This document shows positions 5,489 through 12,172 of a stretch of 12,172 bases of DNA, piece after piece (the stretch's first letter is position 1; every line of letters begins with the position of its first letter). A model generated the notes under the pieces. It saw only the letters and a list, made by a program, of their open reading frames with translations, was not told where the DNA came from and made no database searches. The translations under genes and the position numbers were made by a program. The stretch comes from CAZAYB01 sp964489215. GTDB taxonomy: Bacteria; Planctomycetota; Phycisphaerae; Sedimentisphaerales; Anaerohalosphaeraceae. The stretch spans positions 1 through 12,172 of the forward strand of contig CAZAYB010000078.1 of assembly GCA_964489215.1 (NCBI GenBank), given 5' to 3'.

Positions 5489-7756
5489 ATGGTCAGTGAA
5501 AAAAACAGAGAAGTGACTGAACTTGAGAAGATTCAGGGCCTTAAGTACCATGTTGCAGGTGCGTTATTGACGAATGTTTTCGCGGTACTGACGTTTCTTG
5601 GTTCGGTTTTCGTGTTATTTCTTGACGAGCTTGGTCTTGATAAGTCTCATATAGGTGTAATCCTCGCTATAACACCTTTTTGCCAGGTAATATCGGTTCT
5701 TGCCGCTCCTGTAGTGGAAAGAGTCGGCTTTAAGCGCAGTTTTCTGGTGTTTTACGGTTTCCGAGCCTTAGTAATGTCCTTTCTAATAGCGACCCCTTTT
5801 GTTTTGAGCAGATGGGGGCAGCAGAGCGCCTATATCTGGGTAGGGGGAATAATGGCAGCTTTTGCTGTCTCTCGTGCCATAGCGGAAACGGCAGTCTGGC
5901 CCTGGAACGCTGAGATGATACCCAACAGTATTCGGGGCAAATTCAGTGCTGTAAATTCGATTATTGCAACAGTCGGCATAATCATAACGATCGCAGGGGC
6001 AGGTTTTATAATAGGCAGATTTGAGGGTCTGGATAAGTTTATCTGGCTGATATCCATAGGAGTTCTTGCTGGTTTTGTTTCTTTAATTTTCTACTTCAAA
6101 CTTCCCGGCGGAGCACCTAAGAAAAGTAAAATAACCTTCTTAGATTCTTTCAAAGCAATCAAAAATGTTACCACAGATGCCAACTATCTGAACTTTATGG
6201 CAGGTTACGGTCTGGTTGCACTTGCTGTAGGTTCTACGGTATCATTTGTTCCTCTTTATATGAATGAGCAGATAGGTATTGGGCAAGGTAAGGTGGTATG
6301 GCTTGATATGGGAGCGTATGGAGGTTCGATTGCCGCTTGTTATCTTTGGGGCTGGGCAGCGGACCGTTTCGGTGCCAAGCCTATAATAGTGTCCTGTCTA
6401 AGTGCGATTATTCTGGCGCCTGTAATGTGGTTTTTTCTGCCGAGGAACAGCAGCTTGAGTTTTAGAATGGCGCTGCTGGTGAATTTTTTTCTGGGTTCGA
6501 TGAATATCGGATGGGCTGTAGGGTTTGGTAAATATCTTTTTACCAATGCGGTTCCATCTGATAAGAAAACGGCTTATATGGCTTTTTTTTATGCATGGGC
6601 CGGAATAACTGCAGGTCTTGGGCCTTTTATAGGGGGCCAAATTTTAAAACTTGCCAGCGGTGTTGAGGGAAAATGGTATTTTTTCAACTTTGACCAGTTT
6701 ACGGTACTGTTTGCTTTCTTTATTATAATTTTATCTGCATCTGTGTTTTTCATGTCAAAGATACGGGCTGAAGGTGCTTTGACAACTCAAAGTTTTGTAG
6801 GCATGTTTTTTCAGGGTAATCCAATAACAGCACTCGGCAATGTTATGCGTTATCATCGGGGAGGCAGTGAGGGTGAGAGGATGCGCAGAACTGAAAGGCT
6901 GGGCAAAAGCAGGACTTTGATAAATGTTGATGAGTTAATTGATGCTTTGAACGACCCGAGCTATAATGTCAGGCACGAGGCGATAGTGGCGATATCAAAG
7001 GCTCAGCCGGACAAAAAGCTGATATCCGCTCTGTGTGAAATCCTTTCAGACAGGCAGTCTGATCTTAGTCTGTCAGCGTCGTGGGCACTGGGTAAGATAA
7101 AAAGCTCAGAAGCAATCGAGCCTCTTAGAGAATCTTTGCGCAGTGAGTATAAGCTTCTCAGGGCAAGAAGCGCAAGGTCTCTGGCGATGCTTGATGACAT
7201 ACATAGCAAAGATTATATGTTAGAGCAGCTTGAGCAAGAGGGTGATACAGCTCTTAAGGTTGCTTACTGTTCGGCTTTGGGTACACTTGGGGATGAAAGG
7301 GTATTGGGTTATTGTTTCGAGTTGTTAAGTTCGAGTACGAGTGAGACTTCCAGAAGGGAGCTGACCTTGACCCTGGCGAGGATATCTGGGCAGGAAAACA
7401 GGTTTATTCGACACTGGCGCAAGATTAATTCTGAGCCTTCGACCAGTACAGCTCAGGCGGTTTTGAATTTAAGGCGTGAACTGAATGAAAGTCAGTCAAG
7501 TGATTTTGCAGTCAGAAGGACGATTGTGGATTGTGCGGACTTTTTCAGCAGGGGGGATACCAAGGCTGGTACCAGGAAGATATGCGAACTTGAGGGGATG
7601 CTGGATATGTCTTCGAAGCTGGAAAATATTAAGAAGATTACCAGAGAATGTGTCCGTGAGCTTGAGCAGGATGAAACTCGGCTGGAATATCTGATACTTC
7701 TTGTTCACTGCCTTCAAACAGGGCTTAGAAAATCGAAGAAGGTTTTGAAATCTTAA
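5489..7756 (+). CDS. MFS transporter with C-terminal HEAT-repeat domain
   Basis: An inner-membrane major-facilitator permease with an unusual soluble tail; the substrate is unknown. Numbering from the GTG at 5483 (757 residues), about 12 hydrophobic helices lie between residues 24 and 425. The first half has APVVERVGFKR (75-85) and the second GWAADRFGAKP (290-300), both at the MFS motif-A loop position. After a linker (about 426-478), residues 480-640 are helical repeats resembling HEAT/PBS-lyase repeats (VRHEAIVAIS, SASWALGKI, ARSARSLAML), then a helical end to 757. Positive residues follow the last helix (SKIRAE), placing the tail in the cytoplasm. I chose the ATG at 5489 (755 residues) because AAAGGTG lies just upstream of it; the GTG at 5483 is the longer alternative and overlaps that site. 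The stop overlaps that of the convergent Abi gene. The MFS half is firm; the HEAT assignment is by repeat pattern. Confidence 0.9.
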   Translation: MVSEKNREVTELEKIQGLKYHVAGALLTNVFAVLTFLGSVFVLFLDELGLDKSHIGVILAITPFCQVISVLAAPVVERVGFKRSFLVFYGFRALVMSFLIATPFVLSRWGQQSAYIWVGGIMAAFAVSRAIAETAVWPWNAEMIPNSIRGKFSAVNSIIATVGIIITIAGAGFIIGRFEGLDKFIWLISIGVLAGFVSLIFYFKLPGGAPKKSKITFLDSFKAIKNVTTDANYLNFMAGYGLVALAVGSTVSFVPLYMNEQIGIGQGKVVWLDMGAYGGSIAACYLWGWAADRFGAKPIIVSCLSAIILAPVMWFFLPRNSSLSFRMALLVNFFLGSMNIGWAVGFGKYLFTNAVPSDKKTAYMAFFYAWAGITAGLGPFIGGQILKLASGVEGKWYFFNFDQFTVLFAFFIIILSASVFFMSKIRAEGALTTQSFVGMFFQGNPITALGNVMRYHRGGSEGERMRRTERLGKSRTLINVDELIDALNDPSYNVRHEAIVAISKAQPDKKLISALCEILSDRQSDLSLSASWALGKIKSSEAIEPLRESLRSEYKLLRARSARSLAMLDDIHSKDYMLEQLEQEGDTALKVAYCSALGTLGDERVLGYCFELLSSSTSETSRRELTLTLARISGQENRFIRHWRKINSEPSTSTAQAVLNLRRELNESQSSDFAVRRTIVDCADFFSRGDTKAGTRKICELEGMLDMSSKLENIKKITRECVRELEQDETRLEYLILLVHCLQTGLRKSKKVLKS

Positions 7757-8685
7757 CTCTGCGTCTGCAGTAATGGGCGTTTCTGATTTTGACAGGAGTC
7801 TGCAAGATAAGCTGAAACAGCAGCGGCAATCTCACATACAAGCCTTGCATCTTCTTTTGGGGTTTTTTTGAAAACTTCGGTTTTATTGCCGGCTGATGGG
7901 GCAATATTGCAAAACTCTGTAATTTGCCGGCAGAGGTTTACGAGGTCATTCAGTATCCATTTTTTCTTATCTTGGTATCTGCCGGCCGATGGTTTTGTTT
8001 TTTGGTCTGGAAAAAGAACCGACAATGTTTTTTTCATTAGTTGAGGAAGGCCATTGTTCTGAGGTATAATATTGTCACTTTCCATAAGCACGGTTTTGCA
8101 TGTCGAACAGATATGTTCCTTTGCCAGCAATATCGCTTCAGTTGGTTTGATGTTGACGGTCTGGAGCATTGCTTCTTTTTTTGAGCTTAGATACTCTTTG
8201 GTTAACTCAGTGACAACTTTGTCAGAGTCCTGGTAATATTCTGAATCGGAAATTTTTTTAGAGGTATATGCCCTTTGCTGTCCGTATTCATCTACCGGAA
8301 CTATTTCCCAGCCGTATTGCTTAAGTTTGTGATTGAAGATCTCTAATAGTTTGCTTATAATTTTCAAATCAAATCTTACTGCCGGATTTATCGTTTCACA
8401 TAGGAAGGATAGAAAAAAATCATCGTTACAATTTAGAAGATTAAATCTGTTATCGTTAATAATCCAGTCCTGAGGCCAGTCATAACTTTTGACCCGGTGA
8501 AAAAATATCTCTTCGGCAGCATTTTTATAGGACTTATCAAAGGCGGGCAGAGATGTAAGATCGCAAATTCTTGAAAGAAACAGGTCTTCGTCGAGTCTCC
8601 CGCTCCATGTGATATTTGCTGCTGTTATCGCAGAAAAAATGTTTTTGCGTACATCGGCAGCAATAGTGTTGTTATGCTGTGTCAT
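7753..8685 (-). CDS. Abortive-infection family protein (AbiJ-NTD3 + Abi_C type)
   Basis: Probable phage-defence protein of 310 residues. From memory of the families, residues about 12-105 (ITWSGRLDEDLFLSR, DLTSLPAFD, HRVKSYDWPQDW, RFNLL, FLCETINPAVR) follow AbiJ N-terminal domain 3. Residues about 185-297 (STCKTVL, LPQLMKK, ARLV, a helical end) follow the Abi_C C-terminal domain. In Abi_C the segment usually reads RN..G..HG, thought to be a HEPN-like RNase site. Here the equivalent stretch is FCNIAPSAGNK (258-268), so the expected Arg and His seem replaced by C259 and G266. The gene looks more AT-rich than its neighbours, in keeping with transfer. There is no clear Shine-Dalgarno; the start is the only Met before the conserved N-terminal block. 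It is convergent with the MFS-HEAT gene, sharing bases 7753-7756, with no partner gene beside it. Family call fairly sure, activity uncertain. Confidence 0.8.
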   Translation of the reverse strand: MTQHNNTIAADVRKNIFSAITAANITWSGRLDEDLFLSRICDLTSLPAFDKSYKNAAEEIFFHRVKSYDWPQDWIINDNRFNLLNCNDDFFLSFLCETINPAVRFDLKIISKLLEIFNHKLKQYGWEIVPVDEYGQQRAYTSKKISDSEYYQDSDKVVTELTKEYLSSKKEAMLQTVNIKPTEAILLAKEHICSTCKTVLMESDNIIPQNNGLPQLMKKTLSVLFPDQKTKPSAGRYQDKKKWILNDLVNLCRQITEFCNIAPSAGNKTEVFKKTPKEDARLVCEIAAAVSAYLADSCQNQKRPLLQTQS

Positions 8686-8881
8686 TTAAAGCCCGATAAA
8701 AAATGTTTTATGTGTCCTGATCTTTTAATTATATTACGTTTTTTTATCGACAGTTTCAGGTCTAAAATTAATTTACAAGATGTTATGTATGTTAAAAACC
8801 GAGAGACTGCATGAGTTGTAAAGGTTTTATAAATAAAGACTTGTCAATTTTTTTGTTTAACCCGCATTGATTTGGTTTTTT

Positions 8882-8891
8882 AACAATTGTT
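8882..8891. promoter_or_regulatory. Palindrome, possible operator
   Basis: AACAATTGTT is a perfect 10-bp palindrome about 60 bases upstream of the candidate -35 box of the FAD-oxidase gene. Short AT-rich palindromes occur by chance in such sequence, so its role as a regulator site is speculative. Confidence 0.2.
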
Positions 8892-8953
8892 TGCTGTTTT
8901 GGTCACAATAATACGAGTTTAATGCAGACACAGCCAATTTAAGTGATATTTCT

Positions 8954-8981
8954 TTGCTTTCTACCTCTGTTTGTATATAAT
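8954..8981 (+). promoter_or_regulatory. Candidate promoter for the FAD/Fe-S dehydrogenase
   Basis: A perfect TATAAT at 8976-8981 with TTGCTT at 8954-8959 and a 16-base spacer. Transcription would start near 8988, giving a leader of about 84 bases. The -35 box fits consensus only in its TTG half, but the layout repeats that before the MFS-HEAT gene. Confidence 0.4.
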
Positions 8982-9071
8982 AAATACTGCATTCAAAGGA
9001 GTTTATCCGCCAAAATGAATTTTTAGAGATTCCCTTAAATATTTCAAAAATTATGTTCGGGTTTTTAATAT

Positions 9072-10630
9072 ATGGAAACGACAGACAGCGTACAATTGAA
9101 GAGTATTGGTGACGACCTTGTAAAACTGGTTGAAGGCGATGTTCTGGTGGATATTTATAATCGTGTTGCTTTCAGCACAGATGCGAGCATATACCAGATA
9201 GTTCCCCGATGCGTGGTGAGCTGTGCAAGTGTCGGAGACGTTGTTAATGTGGTCCGATACGCGATGGAAAAGAAGGTTCCTGTTACCGCCAGGGGGGCAG
9301 GGTCTGGATTGGCAGGTGAGGCATTGTGCGATGGCATTGTTATCGATACGTGCAAATATATGAACCGTATTTTGGGTGTGGAAAAAGACGGTGAGGTGGT
9401 TATCTGTGAGCCCGGGGTTGTACTTACGGACCTGAACGATTATCTGTCGAAATACGGCAGGAAGATAGGCCCGGATCCTTCAAGCGGAAACCGTGCGGTT
9501 ATGGGCGGTGTTTTCGCCAACAATGCTACCGGCAGCCATTCACTTGAGTACGGATATACAGCAGACTACATTGAAAGGGTCGAAGCGGTTCTTTATGACG
9601 GATCATTGGTTAACTTCAGCAGCAGTACAGACCCTTTGGATGAATCAGACGAGCAGGCGGCGGAAATAGCGGCAGGACTTTTGAGCCTTCTTGAAGGTAA
9701 GGAAGATTTGATAGAAAATGCCCAGCCGAAAACCAAAAGAAACAGATGCGGTTATAATATCAGGGGGATTTGCAAAGACGGCAAAGTCAATATAGCAAGA
9801 CTGCTTGCAGGCTCTGAGGGGACGCTTTGTGTTTTTACGAAACTGGCGATAAGAACAGTAGAAATTCCTAAGGAAAAGGCGGTAGTTCAGTTTGAGTTTG
9901 CAAGTTTGGAGGATATGGCAAAAGCAGTGCCTTTCATAGCAGAATCTGGAGCGACGACCTGTGAGCTGACAGATGATAATGTTATGAATGTAGCCAGGGA
10001 GGCATTGCCGGAGTACAGGGATATTTACCCGGAGAACGCGGCGGCAACTTTGCTTTGTGAAGTGGCAGCAGCCCAGTCAAGTGAGCTTCAAACGCAAATA
10101 GATAAGGTTTTAGAATCGGCAGGGGATTATGCTTCGGAAAAACTGGTGGTAAGGGATAACTTCAGGATGCAGCGGCTTTGGCGTGCAAGAAAGGATGCAG
10201 TGCCGTTGCTACACAGGGAAAAGGGTCAAAAGCATCCGGTTGCGTTTATAGAGGATGTGTCGGTTGATATTAACAAGCTTTCTGAGTACCTTCAAGGGCT
10301 CAGACAGCTGGGCGAAAAGTATGGCTTCAAGATGGCCTTTTACGGTCATGCCGGTGACGGTGAGCTGCATATAAGGCCCTTTATGGATTTGACTTTGCCT
10401 GATGAAGTAAAGAGGATGAGGGAGCTTGCAAACGATGTTTTTGAGCTGGCCTGGTCGCTTGGCGGAAGTATCAGCGGGGAACATGCAGACGGTCTTTTGC
10501 GAAGTGAATTTATAGAAAGGCAGTACGGGAAAGAATACTACAAGCTGCTTGAGGAGGTAAAGGATATATTCGACCCTGCGGGCATTCTTAATCCGGGTAA
10601 GATTGTAAATATAAGACCCGACGCGATGAC
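9072..10630 (+). CDS. FAD-binding oxidase half of a D-2-hydroxyacid dehydrogenase (GlcD/YdiJ-like), interrupted by scaffold gap
   Basis: N-terminal 519 residues of an FAD-linked dehydrogenase that oxidises a D-2-hydroxyacid (glycolate, D-lactate or D-2-hydroxyglutarate class; substrate not decidable). The FAD_binding_4 part runs to about residue 265, with VTARGAGSGLAG (71-82), DPSSGNRAVMGGVFANNATG (135-154, pyrophosphate and flavin contact region), RCGYNIRGI (225-233) and LLAGSEGTL (244-252). The FAD-oxidase C-terminal part has FYGHAGDGELHIRP (423-436), SGEHADG (468-474) and DPAGILNPGKI (501-511), the usual end of such domains. A TAA at 9066-9068 in frame fixes the start at this ATG; no Shine-Dalgarno is visible. 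The gene does not end here. The 55 bases before the gap recur after it, and merging them reads straight into the Fe-S half at 10781-12109 as one 960-residue protein, resembling E. coli YdiJ in architecture. In the sequence as given, the frame runs on through Ns to 10763 and stops artificially. Confidence 0.93.
10576..10630 (+). repeat. Contig-end overlap, left copy (55 bp)
   Basis: These 55 bases are identical to 10731-10785 on the other side of the N run. The copy ends exactly at the gap edge and its partner begins exactly at the opposite edge. This is the signature of two contigs that overlap but were scaffolded with a fixed gap instead of being joined, not of a biological duplication. Confidence 0.93.
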
Positions 10631-10730
10631 NNNNNNNNNNNNNNNNNNNNNNNNNNNNNNNNNNNNNNNNNNNNNNNNNNNNNNNNNNNNNNNNNNNNNN
10701 NNNNNNNNNNNNNNNNNNNNNNNNNNNNNN
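10631..10730. other. Scaffold gap of 100 Ns
   Basis: Exactly 100 unknown bases, the conventional placeholder for a gap of unknown size. Because its flanks are the same 55 bases, the real gap length is probably negative: removing the Ns and one copy restores an uninterrupted reading frame. Translations across the Ns on either strand are meaningless. Confidence 0.97.
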
Positions 10731-10785
10731 CTGCGGGCATTCTTAATCCGGGTAAGATTGTAAATATAAGACCCGACGCGATGAC
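10731..10785 (+). repeat. Contig-end overlap, right copy (55 bp)
   Basis: Second copy of 10576-10630, abutting the right edge of the N run. It encodes the same AGILNPGKIVNIRPDAM end of the FAD-oxidase C-terminal domain and then continues without interruption into the Fe-S half, which shows where the contigs should be joined. Confidence 0.93.
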
Positions 10786-12109
10786 GAGCAATCTTCGTTT
10801 TGACCGTAAGGTTGTGGAGGACAGGATAGCAACGGATCTTATTTTTGACGCTAACGAATTCCGCTGGGAAATTGAGCAATGCAACGGAGACGGGGTCTGC
10901 CTTAGCAGCATAGCTGGTACGAGAATGTGTCCTGTTTTCAGGGTAAAGCCACACGAGACTGCCAGTACAAGGGGCAAGGTTAATATATTGAGGGGTTGGA
11001 TAACCGGACTTCTTGAGGGTGATGATGTCAAGAGTAAGGAATTTAGCGAGATTATGGGATATTGTATAAACTGCAAAATGTGTTCGGTTGAGTGTCCCAG
11101 CGGGGTCGATGTGTCCAAACTTGTGATGGAGGCAAGGGCTCAGATTGCTAAACGCAAGGGGCTTTGTATAACTGAGTCGGCTTTGGCAAGAAACCGTTAT
11201 ATGTTAAAAGCAGGGAGCATGTTCGCGCCGTTGAGTAATTTTGTTACGTCTTTGCCGATTGTAAGGTGGATAGTTGAAAAGGTTTTGGGGATGGATAAGC
11301 GCAGGCCTTTGCCTCACTTTGAAAGGGGCAGTTTTGCCGATAAGGCAAGGGGTTGGCTAAGCGAACAGGAAATAATTGCAGAACCTGTGGACAAGGCAGT
11401 GTATTTTGTTGACAGTTACGCAGGCTACAGCGATCATGAGCTGGGCTGGGCGGTTGTTAAAAGTCTGCGTTCTCTTGGAATTGAGGTTGAGGTTCCGGAG
11501 CAAAGGCCCGCTCCTATGCCTGCAATGGTTTACGGAGATATTAAAACTGCAAAGAAGGATTTGGAATATAACGTTGAGCATTTGGTTGAATGGGTTCGCA
11601 GGGGGTATAAGATTTTGTGTTCTGAGCCGAGCGCTGCTTTGTGCCTTAAGGAAGAGCTGAGGCTTTTTGCAGATTCCAGTGACGCCAGGTTAGTGTCTGA
11701 AAACAGTTATGAGTTGATGAGCTATCTTTATGATATGTATGAATCGGGGCAGCTTAAAATAAAAGCTGATAAAGAGAGCAGGAGTTTCGTTTATCATCCG
11801 CCTTGTCATCTTATAAGTCTCAACGGTCAGGATAAGGGGATTGGGTTGCTGGACAAAGTGTGCGGTGCTTCAATTGAGAAAATTGAAAAAGGCTGCTGCG
11901 GTCTGGCGGGGACATGCGGAATGCAGAAAAGCAAGTATGAGCTTTCAGTAGAGATAGGCAGGGAAATGGCAGAGGCGATAAATTTATCTAATGCTGATTA
12001 CGCCATGACTGAATGCGGTGCGTGCAAGATGCAGATTGAACATCTTACAAATAAAAAGGTAATTCATCCAGTTAAGGTCCTTTATGAAAACCTTGTAAAA
12101 AAACATTGA
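10781..12109 (+). CDS. 4Fe-4S and CCG-domain half of the FAD/Fe-S D-2-hydroxyacid dehydrogenase (GlcF-like)
   Basis: Electron-transfer half passing electrons from the FAD toward a quinone or other acceptor. The ATG at 10781 is codon 519 of the fused gene, not a true start. In this segment's numbering there is a CNGDGVC...MCP site (C34, C40, C50), close to the C-N-G-x-G-x-C form I recall for fused FAD/Fe-S enzymes. A classical CINCKMCSVECP 4Fe-4S site follows at C95, C98, C101 and C105. Two CCG-type domains come next. The first (about 205-292) lacks its Cys pair: PEQRPAP stands where CCGRP is usual, and EPSAA replaces EPSC. The second is intact, with HPPCH (C342), GCCGLAG (C372, C373) and ECGAC (C412, C415). 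It ends in TGA. Total for the merged protein is 960 residues, against 1018 for E. coli YdiJ. A separate GlcF-like subunit is the less likely alternative, because the reading frame and the 55-bp overlap join exactly. Confidence 0.93.
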   Translation: MTSNLRFDRKVVEDRIATDLIFDANEFRWEIEQCNGDGVCLSSIAGTRMCPVFRVKPHETASTRGKVNILRGWITGLLEGDDVKSKEFSEIMGYCINCKMCSVECPSGVDVSKLVMEARAQIAKRKGLCITESALARNRYMLKAGSMFAPLSNFVTSLPIVRWIVEKVLGMDKRRPLPHFERGSFADKARGWLSEQEIIAEPVDKAVYFVDSYAGYSDHELGWAVVKSLRSLGIEVEVPEQRPAPMPAMVYGDIKTAKKDLEYNVEHLVEWVRRGYKILCSEPSAALCLKEELRLFADSSDARLVSENSYELMSYLYDMYESGQLKIKADKESRSFVYHPPCHLISLNGQDKGIGLLDKVCGASIEKIEKGCCGLAGTCGMQKSKYELSVEIGREMAEAINLSNADYAMTECGACKMQIEHLTNKKVIHPVKVLYENLVKKH

Positions 12110-12131
12110 CTTAATTGTCCTGACAGTTACG

Positions 12132-12172
12132 ATGCCCAGGGTCGAAAAAGATCAGCCGAGAAAGATTACTGT
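12132..12172 (+). CDS. Possible start of a downstream gene (partial)
   Basis: An open frame beginning MPRVEKDQPRKIT runs off the window end, 22 bases after the dehydrogenase stop. There is no Shine-Dalgarno, but several genes here lack one. Thirteen codons are too few to recognise a family or to exclude chance. Confidence 0.25.
   Translation, partial: MPRVEKDQPRKIT

Larger units (their letters stand above)
8686..9071. other. AT-rich divergent intergenic region
   Basis: 386 bp between the divergent Abi and FAD-oxidase genes, strongly AT-rich. It holds a TATAAT on the minus strand (8733-8728) without a good -35, a 10-bp palindrome AACAATTGTT at 8882-8891 that could be an operator, and a plus-strand promoter candidate at 8954-8981. 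No credible gene, RNA gene or repeat array is seen. Confidence 0.5.

Noticed and set aside
9015..9026. Three-codon frame ATG AAT TTT TAG downstream of AAAGGAG (8995-9001) in the dehydrogenase leader
   Set aside because: The spacing of 13 bases is too long and the frame too short; no attenuator-like structure is seen around it.
10538..11118. Minus-strand open frames of 138 and 176 codons across the N run
   Set aside because: They are antisense to the FAD/Fe-S gene and exist only because the Ns contain no stop codons.
1..12172. Searched for CRISPR arrays, transposase genes with terminal repeats, rRNA and known riboswitch cores
   Set aside because: No regularly spaced direct repeats, transposase motifs or recognisable conserved RNA cores other than tRNA-Leu were seen.

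Overview
The window looks like a chromosomal segment of a moderately AT-rich Gram-negative-type bacterium. A Planctomycetota (Phycisphaerae-like) origin is my tentative guess. It rests on the MRIKCRYC-type zinc-ribbon start fused to a membrane anchor and repeats, a transporter carrying HEAT repeats, and the scarcity of Shine-Dalgarno sites. No marker gene settles it. One 100-N scaffold gap (10631-10730) is present.

Layout. (1) 213/243-2159 (+): a membrane-anchored protein with an N-terminal zinc ribbon, one membrane segment, a coiled coil and 19 leucine-rich repeats in perfect 22-residue register, behind a near-consensus sigma70-type promoter. (2) 2160-2590: a 431-bp non-coding stretch with a GC-rich inverted-repeat island and three terminator-like hairpins. 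(3) 2591-4981 (-): Lon protease, complete, with ATPase and Ser/Lys protease motifs intact. (4) 5192-5277 (+): tRNA-Leu(CAA) with its own promoter. (5) 5489-7756 (+): a 12-helix major-facilitator transporter fused to a cytosolic HEAT-repeat tail. (6) 7753-8685 (-): an abortive-infection-type protein (AbiJ-NTD3 plus Abi_C architecture, recognised from memory), convergent with the transporter and sharing its stop-codon bases. Its putative RNase motif looks degenerate. (7) 8686-9071: an AT-rich divergent intergenic region. (8) 9072-12109 (+): an FAD-linked oxidase half and a 4Fe-4S/CCG half that the scaffold gap splits artificially. The 55 bases on each side of the Ns are identical. Collapsing them restores one 960-residue FAD/Fe-S D-2-hydroxyacid dehydrogenase. 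(9) A possible start of another gene runs off the window end.

The genes do not form an obvious pathway: they sit on both strands, and each appears to have its own promoter or large spacing. The items most worth a second look are the assembly-split dehydrogenase, the Abi protein with altered putative catalytic residues, the MFS-HEAT fusion, the perfectly periodic LRR protein, and the GC-rich inverted-repeat island. I did not find convincing evidence of a multi-gene novel system, a CRISPR array or an insertion sequence.
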